A stretch of DNA of 64,000 bases from positions 1-64,000 of the forward strand of contig NZ_JABURJ010000112.1 of NCBI RefSeq assembly GCF_014762745.1. Direction: 5' to 3'. Positions 1-7,957 of the stretch are shown here, in pieces. The notes beneath the pieces are model-generated. The model saw only the letters and a list, made by a program, of their open reading frames with translations. It made no database searches and was not told the origin of the DNA. Origin of the DNA: Kangiella sp. (GTDB lineage: Bacteria > Pseudomonadota > Gammaproteobacteria > Enterobacterales > Kangiellaceae). A program made the translations under genes and the position numbers. Each line of letters starts with the position of its first letter. Within the stretch, counting starts at the first letter, position 1.

Positions 1-104
1 TCTTGGTGCATAATAACACCTCTAATTAGGTGGCCAAATTTAGTTTGCCACTACACTCCGGCCTACCATCATTACCCAGAATATTCTGTTTACATGAATC
101 CTAC
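1..104. other. Intergenic left edge with a hairpin
   Basis: No gene is supported here. Positions 32-53 form an inverted repeat (GTGGC at 32-36 pairs with GCCAC at 49-53, with flanking AAA/TTT), which could be a hairpin 3' of the first hydrolase gene. On the minus strand an ATG at 11 follows a GAGGTG at suitable spacing, so another minus-strand gene may begin at the window edge. Only three codons are visible, so I do not call it. Confidence 0.35.
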
Positions 105-1181
105 TTACATATAAAACCAGGTATCATCAAGATGCTCTACAATTTCTTGTGCCAAATTTGAAGAGAATAGATTATCTGAATTTCCAAACATAACGATGCC
201 ATAACCTTTTTCCTTATAGAAATGGCAATAGGCTCTGAAGTCACCGTTATTTCCAGAATGGTAATATCTCAAACCCTTTGTTGTTTGCTTAACTGGAAAG
301 CCCAGGCTACGATGCATCTCACCCTCTTCACTCGGCATTTGAGTTTGGAGCGAAAGAAAATCCTCAACCAGCTTTCTCTTTGAAGCTGGTGGTTTCATGA
401 GTGTAATCAAAAATTTCGCATAATTCTCTGCTGATGTATTTAAGCTGTAGGATGCTCCAAAGTTCATGTCGTGTTTGTGATTATCTGTTGGCAATCCCTT
501 TCGATGGCCAAATGCTTTCCGTGACGGAATCTCATCATCCCATGTATACATCATAAAGTCGGCTCCGATTGATTCGACGACTTCTTTATCAACTAATTCT
601 TGTAAACCATCATCATCGACTTGCAACAACTCCTGAAGCACTCTTCTTAAATACTCATATCCTTCACCTGAATACTGAAACTGAGTCCCTGGCGTGAATA
701 GTACCTCTAACTCATCACCCGGATTCTTTCTCCAATTTACTAATCCTGAAGTATGCGTTAGTAGCATACGTGCCGTTATCTGTTTATGGCGGCTATCGAT
801 TAAAAGGTGTTTATTAGGATGGTATTGATATAAAGGTTCATCCAGTTCGATCAGCCCTTTTTGAACTTGTAGCATTACAAAATAAGCAAATAGAGGTTTG
901 GAGAGAGATGCCGCTTCAAAAATTGTTTTGTTTGTTATTTTTTCTCCTGTCGAAGTGTTTTTTACTCCAAAGGCTCCCTTATAAGCAATACTACCATCTT
1001 TAATAATTACGACTGAAACACCAGGCACCTTGAGTTTTTTCATTCGCTCTTCAATAAATCGATCAAGCTTGGCTGCCTCAAGTGAATCAGCAGATTCTTT
1101 TTTGATTTCTCTGGGATTGCTTTGACACGCAGTCAAAGCAATGATTAACATGCTAACCGCTAACCAATCCCCAAATTTCAT
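105..1181 (-). CDS. Serine hydrolase lipoprotein, class C beta-lactamase/PBP fold
   Basis: A 358-residue enzyme of the beta-lactamase-related family (Pfam Beta-lactamase, class C/esterase/DD-peptidase fold). The N-terminus has a lipoprotein signal with lipobox LTAC (Cys19), so it is probably membrane-anchored and faces the periplasm. The catalytic SxxK is SLSK at residues 92-95, a YSG tripeptide sits in the position of the family Tyr-x-Asn, and HSG near the C-terminus matches the third box. I chose the ATG at 1181 because it lies just past the stop of the upstream gene and begins the lipoprotein signal. An in-frame start at 1238 would overlap that gene. Substrate cannot be read from sequence: such enzymes include esterases, D-aminopeptidases and weak beta-lactamases. 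Confidence 0.85.
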   Translation of the reverse strand: MKFGDWLAVSMLIIALTACQSNPREIKKESADSLEAAKLDRFIEERMKKLKVPGVSVVIIKDGSIAYKGAFGVKNTSTGEKITNKTIFEAASLSKPLFAYFVMLQVQKGLIELDEPLYQYHPNKHLLIDSRHKQITARMLLTHTSGLVNWRKNPGDELEVLFTPGTQFQYSGEGYEYLRRVLQELLQVDDDGLQELVDKEVVESIGADFMMYTWDDEIPSRKAFGHRKGLPTDNHKHDMNFGASYSLNTSAENYAKFLITLMKPPASKRKLVEDFLSLQTQMPSEEGEMHRSLGFPVKQTTKGLRYYHSGNNGDFRAYCHFYKEKGYGIVMFGNSDNLFSSNLAQEIVEHLDDTWFYM

Positions 1182-1191
1182 TAATCGATAC

Positions 1192-2670
1192 TCAATATTT
1201 AATAAGGTCATAGTTCCAGCCACTTTCATGAGTAACACGCACCCACTTAATGGAACCGTCCCTGCCTTGTATGAATTCGTAAGTGGTGTATTCAGATGGT
1301 AGTATAAATTTATTGATCGCGATTGGTATTAACTCTTGACCCAGCTTCTCAACTTCCGACGATAGATAAAATTTTCCATCTTTAATTGAAAACTGGCTTA
1401 CTGCACCATCTTCTTTACCATCACCGAATTTACCCAGATACCTTGCTAAGCTATCTTCATCTATTGATACAGGCTCATATACTTTTGGTTTAAGCAATTT
1501 CCAGTCATATTCTTGCGCTACCGCTCTAGCTATTGCGGCCATCAGCGCAAAGCCATTATCACTGTTGGTCATCACCACCAATCCCTGTTTATCCTCGAGA
1601 GAGCCGACCATATAGGAGGTAAACCCTGCATTGCTTCCCCAGTGGTCAAAGATCAAATCATTTCCTTCATCGCTATACTTCTTTGTAAAGCCAAGTCTGT
1701 TCTCTGTTCTGGCAAATATTTGCTGTGCCATCTTCTTTGATACCAACACATTACTTCCTTCGTGATAGTCATTCATTAGAGCATTCATGAATTTGGCTAA
1801 ATCATCAGGCGTGGTCCATATTCCACCGGCCGCTCTCCATGGAAATATTTTATATGGATAGGGTTGTAATTCATTCGAATAGCCAATTGCTTTTCTCTTC
1901 TTTAAATACTCCGGTATAGGCTGCACAAAAGAACTGTCTTTCATGTTTGCTGGCGATAATACGCCTTCTTCAACAATCTCTTCGAAGCTTTTGTCAGTCA
2001 CATCTTGTATCAGTTGTTCAATGATGTAATAGCCGGGATTTGAATACTTGTACCGTTCACCTGGTTCTGCCATCATCGTAATAGCAGGATCGACAGAAGG
2101 AGCTTCTCCTGCCAACATTTGTGCTACTGTTGGAATCTTCTCTTCTGTACCGTATGAAGACCCGACGAGATTCATTACACCAGCAGTATGACCTATCAAG
2201 TGGCGTAGGGTGACTTTTTGTTTTTTTGTTAAATCACTTTCCGGAACTTTCCAGCTCTCCAGCTTAAGATTAACATCCTCATCCAGCTCTAACTGCCCCT
2301 GATCTACTAATTGTAATGCTGTGATTGCCGCTATTGGTTTGCTCAAGGATGCTCCTGTGAAAACTGTTTCAGGAGTTACTTTCTCAAGCTTTACCAAGTC
2401 TGCATAGCCATAAACCTTACGCCATGCAATTTTTCCATCATCTATAAAAACGATGCTTACTCCCGCAATCTTATCTTGTAGCATCACCTGCGGAATTGAT
2501 TTTTTTGTCACATGACCTTTCAGATAATGTATTGGCAAAAGATTACTTTCTATTTTCTCAGCCACTTTATTTTTTGAAGTCATATTCTCGGCAGTATTAG
2601 AAGCCATCGCCTCTACTCCGACCGTAAGTAATATCAAAACGATTGCTTTCACTAAAGTTTTTCCTGACAT
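1192..2670 (-). CDS. Serine hydrolase, class C beta-lactamase/PBP fold, secreted
   Basis: A 492-residue protein with an N-terminal hydrophobic signal segment (about residues 8-24) followed by a beta-lactamase-related domain. Visible boxes are SLSK (SxxK nucleophile motif), YSN in the segment YKYSNPGYY, and HWG before SNAGF. A C-terminal extension of about 100 residues follows the catalytic domain, as in many family members with a small beta-rich tail. Its stop is 10 bases before the start of the next hydrolase gene at 1181, so the two probably share a transcript. The ribosome site AAGGA lies eight bases before the ATG. Likely a periplasmic hydrolase; substrate unknown. Confidence 0.87.
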   Translation of the reverse strand: MSGKTLVKAIVLILLTVGVEAMASNTAENMTSKNKVAEKIESNLLPIHYLKGHVTKKSIPQVMLQDKIAGVSIVFIDDGKIAWRKVYGYADLVKLEKVTPETVFTGASLSKPIAAITALQLVDQGQLELDEDVNLKLESWKVPESDLTKKQKVTLRHLIGHTAGVMNLVGSSYGTEEKIPTVAQMLAGEAPSVDPAITMMAEPGERYKYSNPGYYIIEQLIQDVTDKSFEEIVEEGVLSPANMKDSSFVQPIPEYLKKRKAIGYSNELQPYPYKIFPWRAAGGIWTTPDDLAKFMNALMNDYHEGSNVLVSKKMAQQIFARTENRLGFTKKYSDEGNDLIFDHWGSNAGFTSYMVGSLEDKQGLVVMTNSDNGFALMAAIARAVAQEYDWKLLKPKVYEPVSIDEDSLARYLGKFGDGKEDGAVSQFSIKDGKFYLSSEVEKLGQELIPIAINKFILPSEYTTYEFIQGRDGSIKWVRVTHESGWNYDLIKY

Positions 2671-2671
2671 A

Positions 2672-2741
2672 TACTTTATCCTTTCTATAATCTATATCAT
2701 GAATAAGTTAATTCGTTGTATCTTACAACTTAATCTAAAAA
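2672..2741. other. Short spacer with nested inverted repeats
   Basis: On the minus strand the spacer contains TAAGTT...AACTTA enclosing GTTGT...ACAAC, a nested imperfect hairpin after the 2742-3803 gene. There is no U-run, so a terminator is uncertain. It could also be a decayed attC site, but the AAC/GTT spacing is not typical. Confidence 0.3.
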
Positions 2742-3803
2742 TTACTTTTCCAGCATCAGCTGATATAATTTTTGAATGTCTGCAGGATGGCCCTGCTTTT
2801 TTAATCCTATAAAGATCAAAAAACCCAGCATTGAATTGCCGGTGTCACGACGCGTAACCAGTACCAAATCCTGCTCACGATTAACCAACATGAACTGTCC
2901 GCCCCAACCATCGGCTGCCACAGCATCAAGCTCAGAGTTCAACCACCATGAGTAGCCAAATCCGTCATAGAAATAATTGTTTGTCTCTGAGTATGGCTTG
3001 ACGCTTTTCTCGATCCACTCCTTTGAAATTAGCTGTTTTCCGTCCCATATTCCATCTTGAGCGACTAAAGCGCCTAACCGCGCAAGATCACGTGCACTCA
3101 TATGAATCCGATAGGTTCGAAAATCCGAGTCGGAACCCTGCTTATCATAAAAAACATGTTTTTGACTATAATCTTGCATACCCAAAGGTATTGCCAGCCA
3201 AACTTCCAGTGCTTCCCCAATAGACAGCCCAGTTTCTTTTTCAAAAACTGCACCCAGCACATTGAAGTCCCAGTTGTTATAAAAATAATGCTCACCGGGA
3301 GCATATTGCCCACGGCCCGGACGACCATCCTTTATCTCTACCGTTTCTGCACCAGACTGCAGGTAAATCCCTGAGCGAGCCTGTAAAAGCTGTTCGATAG
3401 TCGCCTGCTTTTCAATTTCTGTCAGTGGGTTGCCAGTTTCATCAATGCCCAGTTCAGCAAGCGTTTGCTCTATATCAATCAGACCACGATCCGATGCGAT
3501 GCCAAACAACAAACTCAGCACACTTTTTCGGGCAGAGGCCAGATTCATTGGCGTACCCACTTCGCCATATTGCATTAAAGCCCTTTCACCGCGCAACATC
3601 ACAAAAGCATCTATACCATCGGCTTCATTCTCAATAAAAGTTTTAATCTTCTCTGCTTGGCCTTGTGGCAAAGGCGCTTCTTTCAGCGGAACAGGATTCG
3701 CTGCTTCTGCATCTCTGTCAATAAAGGGACGAAGCCCAATCACCACCGCAATGACTAGAACTACCAGCATTACAATACCGATATACTTTATAATTTTTCG
3801 CAT
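2742..3803 (-). CDS. Membrane-anchored serine hydrolase, NylB/EstB-like
   Basis: A 353-residue beta-lactamase-related serine hydrolase with an uncleaved-looking N-terminal membrane segment (about residues 7-25). SxxK is seen as SARKS, the Tyr box is YNN in the segment FYYNNWDFNVLG, and a GYSWW motif follows. This arrangement resembles the 6-aminohexanoate-oligomer hydrolase/esterase branch of the family more than true AmpC. That placement is by pattern memory only. The gene begins 36 bases after the attC-like site at 3840-3909, as expected for the first gene of an integron cassette. The role in the cell is unknown. Confidence 0.82.
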   Translation of the reverse strand: MRKIIKYIGIVMLVVLVIAVVIGLRPFIDRDAEAANPVPLKEAPLPQGQAEKIKTFIENEADGIDAFVMLRGERALMQYGEVGTPMNLASARKSVLSLLFGIASDRGLIDIEQTLAELGIDETGNPLTEIEKQATIEQLLQARSGIYLQSGAETVEIKDGRPGRGQYAPGEHYFYNNWDFNVLGAVFEKETGLSIGEALEVWLAIPLGMQDYSQKHVFYDKQGSDSDFRTYRIHMSARDLARLGALVAQDGIWDGKQLISKEWIEKSVKPYSETNNYFYDGFGYSWWLNSELDAVAADGWGGQFMLVNREQDLVLVTRRDTGNSMLGFLIFIGLKKQGHPADIQKLYQLMLEK

Positions 3804-3839
3804 ACCAAGTGTTCCTTGTTAACTTTTATTATTCATCAG

Positions 3840-3909
3840 CTTTAACAAACATGTATTTGCTTGCAAGGCTAGCAGCACAGAGTTTCTTCCACGTACATCT
3901 TAGTTAGAT
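3840..3909 (-). repeat. attC-like integron recombination site
   Basis: Read on the minus strand, this 70-base segment begins ATCTAAC, which fits the R'' consensus RYYYAAC, and ends GTTAAAG, one base off GTTRRRY. The arms between them are strongly complementary: AACTAAGATGTACGTG against AACAAACATGTATTTG when the second arm is inverted, matching at 11 or more of 16 positions. A hydrolase stop lies 38 bases before it and the next hydrolase ATG 36 bases after it. Size, ends and imperfect palindrome fit attC, but the inner L boxes are not clear. Confidence 0.6.
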
Positions 3910-3947
3910 GCTTAATAACTCATACGGGTTTAGTTAGTGGCTAGTGA

Positions 3948-5255
3948 CTAGTTCTGCTTCTTTACTAAATGATATTCCTGGTCTTGAAACTTCATCACTG
4001 CATCATAGTCTTTTGACTCAGTCATTAAGAAGTTAATGGTTAAGGGTATCTCTGCCAGTTTGAACTGGTGCTCATTCATTCCATACATTCGTGTTCTTCG
4101 AACCAGATCTCCCTCAGCAGTTTCTTCAATGTAAATCATTCGTCCATCACTATTTTGAAAAGTAAATGAATTGCCTTCGAGATCATCTTTTATGTAATAA
4201 ACGCCGACAAAAGGTGCTAACTCTTCATCGGAATATTGTCTTGCTGGCGGGCTATCAAACTTGGGTAAATCAATCGTAGGATCGAGAAAATGCAGTGCTA
4301 CTTGTTGCAATGCATCATCGGCGCTTGAGTTGCTTAATAAGACAATACCCACTTTATTATCTGGACGGTAGCCTACAAACGCCTGATTACCATTGCCATC
4401 ACCACCGTGGTAATAGCTGACAAAGTCTTTTTCTTCATATTTCTTCCAACCAAGATTGTTATAACCATTCTGATTCGAATTTTCCGATGTGTTGATTTGG
4501 TGCTCTATAAACTTTGCTAAATCACGCGCTGTTGAATAGAGTCCGCCTGCTCCTCGCGCGACATCAACGGTAGACATGTTCGGCTGCTTTACCGGCTCCA
4601 TGACTCGATGCATGCCAACTAACCATTGCGTGTCAGGCTCATAACTGGTTTGTTTTAAATCCAATGGCTTGATGATCGTCTCCGCCATTAGAATTGCAAT
4701 ATCCTTTTCTTTCACTTTCGCCAGCGATAATGCCAATATAGCCATCCCTGCATTGGAATACTCATATTCTGCCGGCAATGATTGGCTACGATTCAAAGTT
4801 GCCAACAATAGTCGCACATCATTATTTGCCAATGCTTCAAAGGGAATCTTTCTGGGTAACGCAGCTTTATGACTCGCTAAGTGCCATAGCTGAGTGTCAC
4901 TTCCATCAACCACACCAGGCCAAATATCTTTAACCTTGGTTTCATAGCTCAGAGTTTCATCCTCAACCACTTGTTGAAAAGCTTCGGCTGTGAATAATTT
5001 AGTTAGCGATCCAATGGCAAACTGCGAGTCCGCCGAAAGCTCTTTATTCTCACCGGCAACTGCGCTGCCATAACTATAAAAGTAAGTGCCATTAGGATTG
5101 ATTAAAGCAACAACCACTCCTGGGCGATGACCACCATCTACCGCTTTTTGGATACTGTCTTTAACTTCTTGTGGGATCTCGGTTAACTTCTCAACCCTAT
5201 AACTTTCACATCCAACTACCAAAAAACAAAGGATAAAGGCTTTTAATAATTTCAT
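3948..5255 (-). CDS. Serine hydrolase lipoprotein, class C beta-lactamase/PBP fold
   Basis: A 435-residue lipoprotein (signal ending in VGCES, Cys16) with a beta-lactamase-related domain. SxxK is SLTK, the Tyr box is YSN in the segment EYEYSNAGMA, and HGG occurs in YYHGGDGNGN. A C-terminal tail of about 100 residues follows, in the same arrangement as the 1192-2670 protein. Its ATG overlaps the stop of the upstream XRE regulator by four bases (ATGA), so DUF2975, regulator and hydrolase form one operon. This suggests that the regulator controls hydrolase expression, which is inference from gene order. Confidence 0.86.
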   Translation of the reverse strand: MKLLKAFILCFLVVGCESYRVEKLTEIPQEVKDSIQKAVDGGHRPGVVVALINPNGTYFYSYGSAVAGENKELSADSQFAIGSLTKLFTAEAFQQVVEDETLSYETKVKDIWPGVVDGSDTQLWHLASHKAALPRKIPFEALANNDVRLLLATLNRSQSLPAEYEYSNAGMAILALSLAKVKEKDIAILMAETIIKPLDLKQTSYEPDTQWLVGMHRVMEPVKQPNMSTVDVARGAGGLYSTARDLAKFIEHQINTSENSNQNGYNNLGWKKYEEKDFVSYYHGGDGNGNQAFVGYRPDNKVGIVLLSNSSADDALQQVALHFLDPTIDLPKFDSPPARQYSDEELAPFVGVYYIKDDLEGNSFTFQNSDGRMIYIEETAEGDLVRRTRMYGMNEHQFKLAEIPLTINFLMTESKDYDAVMKFQDQEYHLVKKQN

Positions 5256-5464
5256 TCTGTATCTTCCCTGTACTCTAAGATGTTACCCGGCTGACACTCG
5301 AGCACTTTGCATATTGCTTCCAAAGTTGCGAATCGTATGCCTCGCACATGACCATTTTTTAACAACGACAAATTAGTCGTTGATACACCAACCGCTTCCG
5401 CCAGATCTTTCATCTTCATTTTGCGGCGAGCCATCATCACGTCTAAGTTAACAATAATCGCCAT
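5252..5464 (-). CDS. Small XRE/Cro-type helix-turn-helix regulator
   Basis: A 70-residue protein that is almost entirely one HTH domain of the YozG-like branch (HTH_26). The recognition region is in the segment DLAEAVGVSTTNLSLLKNG, followed by the typical LEAICKVLECQPGNIL tail. Regulators of this size are very often encoded next to a DUF2975 membrane protein, as here: the upstream DUF2975 gene ends at 5464 where this one begins. The downstream hydrolase overlaps its stop. Probably a DNA-binding autoregulator whose activity may be linked to the membrane partner. Confidence 0.9.
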   Translation of the reverse strand: MAIIVNLDVMMARRKMKMKDLAEAVGVSTTNLSLLKNGHVRGIRFATLEAICKVLECQPGNILEYREDTE

Positions 5465-6108
5465 CAGATAATCTCATCACTATCGCGTTGCAGCTCGATC
5501 CCAATTTCAAATGCTCTTGCTATCACCAAAACGAAAACACCCGCTATCAACAAACCCACATTAAAGTCCGGATAAATGCTCATTCCTGCACTACCTTCTG
5601 TTAAAAGCTGAATATGTGTAAACCGAAATTCCGATACATCCGTAGCGTTTGGCATAAACACATAAAATCGAATAAACACTTCGAGGAATAACCAAATCGG
5701 TAAAGCAATTAATAAATAACCCGCTCTCTTCAAGTATTGGGCGCTATTAAGATTGAAGGGCCTTTCACTTCGCACATCCCCGACCACGCGTCGTAGATTG
5801 CAGATTATGGTCACCACTATTCCCCAAACAACCAGTATGTTTAAGGCTCTGCTGACACCCAGCTCCCAGGCGGTTGTGCCCACCGACAACACCCCCTGGC
5901 TTGGTTCGAGACTCCAGGCTGTAATTGGCGCTGGATCTATAACTGAGTTATACAGCTCAGGGTCATAAGACACCTGCCAAGTGGTTAAAAGAGGCTCATT
6001 CAGGATCGGCAAAGCAATCGCAATAACCATTGTCAGCACTGCGATAAGGGCAGAAATCACCAGAGATAAGGTTAAAAGAAAGTACAAACTTCGAGCGGTC
6101 ATTATCAT
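5464..6108 (-). CDS. DUF2975 membrane protein
   Basis: A 214-residue inner-membrane protein with about four transmembrane helices (near residues 9-32, 87-105, 130-150 and 180-200). The C-terminal AFEIGIELQRDSDEII segment is typical of DUF2975 proteins, which are usually paired with a small XRE regulator, as here. Function is unknown; a membrane sensor or partner of the regulator is the usual guess. Start may be 6108 or the ATG two codons on (6102). It is the first gene of a three-gene operon ending in a serine hydrolase. Confidence 0.85.
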   Translation of the reverse strand: MIMTARSLYFLLTLSLVISALIAVLTMVIAIALPILNEPLLTTWQVSYDPELYNSVIDPAPITAWSLEPSQGVLSVGTTAWELGVSRALNILVVWGIVVTIICNLRRVVGDVRSERPFNLNSAQYLKRAGYLLIALPIWLFLEVFIRFYVFMPNATDVSEFRFTHIQLLTEGSAGMSIYPDFNVGLLIAGVFVLVIARAFEIGIELQRDSDEII

Positions 6109-6317
6109 ACTCAGTCACCAATAGCATGCGGCTACTTTAGAACAACAAAGTATGTTTTTCAAACGAATTATTATGTTTTACGTAATATTTTTTGCCTTTT
6201 ATAATACTTTTCCCTTGACGATGACATTGAGAGTGCATTAACCGTCTTATTATGGAATCAGTATAATGCTCTGAATAATGCCTTCTTATCCCTTTATTAC
6301 CCTAATTGTTGAGTCCA
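6109..6317. other. AT-rich intergenic region upstream of the DUF2975 operon
   Basis: No gene is seen. On the minus strand TTGAAA and TAAAGT, 17 bases apart, lie upstream of the DUF2975 start and may be its promoter. This is weak, pattern-only evidence. An ACTCAAC next to the FISUMP stop fits an attC R'' box, but no convincing second arm follows. Confidence 0.25.
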
Positions 6318-6995
6318 TTAATTCTTTATATACCTGACGCTAAACCCACATCCTTTATTTCCAGCGGCTCTTCCAATTTTGCCATTATTTACCCCTATCA
6401 TACGCTCACATGCTCCTCCTTCACTCATATCATCAGAGCACCAGAAATTGGCATGTTGATTGATGTAGTTGAACTGTCCATAGTCCGTCATCCAGCCACC
6501 GAAAAGTACATCCAGGCCAGTGTCGCCCTTTACTTTTAACCTGTCAGCCTCATTATTTGCACCTCGCCACTGTTTACTTTCTATATCATCAGGAGCGATA
6601 CCAATATTTCGTTCTAATTGTTTCCACTCCTCATCGCTAGGTAAGTGCCATCCTTCCGGAGCCAGCTCCTTTGCTGCGCTCCAGCTATAGAGTGCACCAA
6701 AGGTTTTGTACTCTTCAGTTTCTTTTGCTTCTGAAAGTTGCTCACCAGAATAGTTATAAACCCAGACACCGCAATTATAGGCATCAGACTTACACACGTA
6801 AGGTAGGTAGGCGAAGTTTTCAGCAAACCATTCCTGGTCACCAATTTTCACCGTTTTATAAGTTCTATTATCTCTTGGATCGATGAATGCACCATATTCA
6901 ATTTTTGAACTTTGCTTTTGTGGCTCAGAAGCCAAACCTGTTGATAGGGATAGCAGCAATAATAAAAAGGAGAGCATTTTCATAAATGTCCTCAC
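6318..6995 (-). CDS. FISUMP-domain secreted protein
   Basis: A 225-residue protein with a signal peptide (cleavage near LSTGLA-SE). The body matches the Fibrobacter succinogenes major paralogous domain (TIGR02145), recognisable by DPRDNRTYKTVKIGDQEW, AENFAYLPY, GALYSWSAA and GWHLPSDEEW. The domain is most common in Bacteroidetes and Fibrobacteres and is found in secreted or surface proteins of unknown function. The start overlaps the stop of the DUF2807 gene by four bases (ATGA), so they are translationally coupled. Probably acquired by transfer and surface-associated; no enzymatic role is assigned to the family. Confidence 0.85.
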   Translation of the reverse strand: MRTFMKMLSFLLLLLSLSTGLASEPQKQSSKIEYGAFIDPRDNRTYKTVKIGDQEWFAENFAYLPYVCKSDAYNCGVWVYNYSGEQLSEAKETEEYKTFGALYSWSAAKELAPEGWHLPSDEEWKQLERNIGIAPDDIESKQWRGANNEADRLKVKGDTGLDVLFGGWMTDYGQFNYINQHANFWCSDDMSEGGACERMIGVNNGKIGRAAGNKGCGFSVRYIKN

Positions 6996-7606
6996 TGACT
7001 AATTTTGTTTATTGAGCCACCACCAGCTGAAATATTGGATAGCACTTCGGGATTACCCTGGTATCCAATTGTCCCCCCTCCATTTATCTCGGCCTTAAGC
7101 TGTTTATCAACGTTAAGAAGCATTGTTCCACCACCATTTATCGTAGCGGAAAACGAATTTACTTTTAGTGCTTTCATATCGACGTTCCCACCGCCATTCA
7201 AAACATAGCGAAATGAATCGGCAACATCGAATCCTGCATTAACTTTAACATTGCCTCCGCCTCCTTGCTGTATGCTCACCAGCTCTGGTGTCCTGACATA
7301 ATATTTTAATTGGCAATCTTGCAGGTTGTTATTTTCTCGTTTAATCACCAGGGTTTCGGAGTCCACCTCTGCATTCACCAATGACAAACAGGTTGAACTT
7401 CCCACTATCTTTAGTGTTGTCACTGGAGATTGGCTAATAAATAGCTCGCCACCACCAGCCAAGTCCACTTTGTTAAAATACTCAAACGTATTTTCCTGCT
7501 CGACAATGGAACCATCTTGCACCTCAATGGTATTGGTTTGTGCAGCGCAGGAGGTTATTAAACCCAATAACGTTATTGGTAGAAATGTTTTTATTTTTTC
7601 CATCAT
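6992..7606 (-). CDS. DUF2807 (head GIN domain) lipoprotein
   Basis: A 204-residue lipoprotein, counting from the ATG at 7606, with lipobox ITSC. An AAAGAG ribosome site precedes that ATG, and an in-frame upstream start at 7654 lacks one. The body is the putative auto-transporter adhesin/head GIN domain (DUF2807), a right-handed beta-helix with repeated Gly-rich turns: LAGGGELFIS, QQGGGGNVKV, LNGGGNVDM, INGGGTMLL, INGGGTIGY. Structures in this family are beta-solenoids of unknown function, common in Bacteroidetes. It is coupled to the following FISUMP gene, suggesting that both serve the same envelope process. Confidence 0.88.
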   Translation of the reverse strand: MMEKIKTFLPITLLGLITSCAAQTNTIEVQDGSIVEQENTFEYFNKVDLAGGGELFISQSPVTTLKIVGSSTCLSLVNAEVDSETLVIKRENNNLQDCQLKYYVRTPELVSIQQGGGGNVKVNAGFDVADSFRYVLNGGGNVDMKALKVNSFSATINGGGTMLLNVDKQLKAEINGGGTIGYQGNPEVLSNISAGGGSINKISQ

Positions 7607-7957
7607 GTTTTCTCTTTGCGGGATTGATGCTTCTAAACTAGCATAACGATCCAATTTATCTTTACGTTTACTTCACTTTTTTGTAAGTAGGTTTTTCTAT
7701 TTATCGAATGAGTGAGGTCTAGTGTTACAAGCTATTATTTTCTTTGTCAGATTGTAAGCGACTGTTATCTTTGTTCCGGCTTTTTTCCTATTTTTTCTGC
7801 ACTACCTTGTAATCCTAAGGCTCTCTACCCAAATTAATTCACAAGCACCTTGTCCAATTTCATGTCTATTTAAGATAGTGTTCCTCCACTAGTCACCCAT
7901 GTTCAAGACAATAAGCAATAGATAAACCAGTGGCTTTCCAGTGTTTCAAGCTAATGA
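7607..7957. other. 351-base spacer with gene remnant
   Basis: The spacer holds the 3' remnant of a paralogue of the 10708-11298 gene at 7802-7885. The rest is AT-rich and I see no other gene, clear attC site or terminator in it. Confidence 0.5.
7802..7885 (-). pseudogene. 3' remnant of a 10708-11298 paralogue
   Basis: Read on the minus strand, this 84-base open segment ends in GQGACELIWVESLRITR and a stop. The intact gene at 10708-11298 ends in GNGACELIWVDSLTIMK. The match covers about 20 residues, and DNA identity is high across the ACELIWV codons. Upstream of it the frame is closed by a stop, so only the last 27 codons survive. It shows that a duplicate of that gene once lay here and was removed by a deletion. 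Confidence 0.65.

Noticed and set aside
1-11. Start of another minus-strand gene
   Set aside because: Only three codons are inside the window; too little to support.
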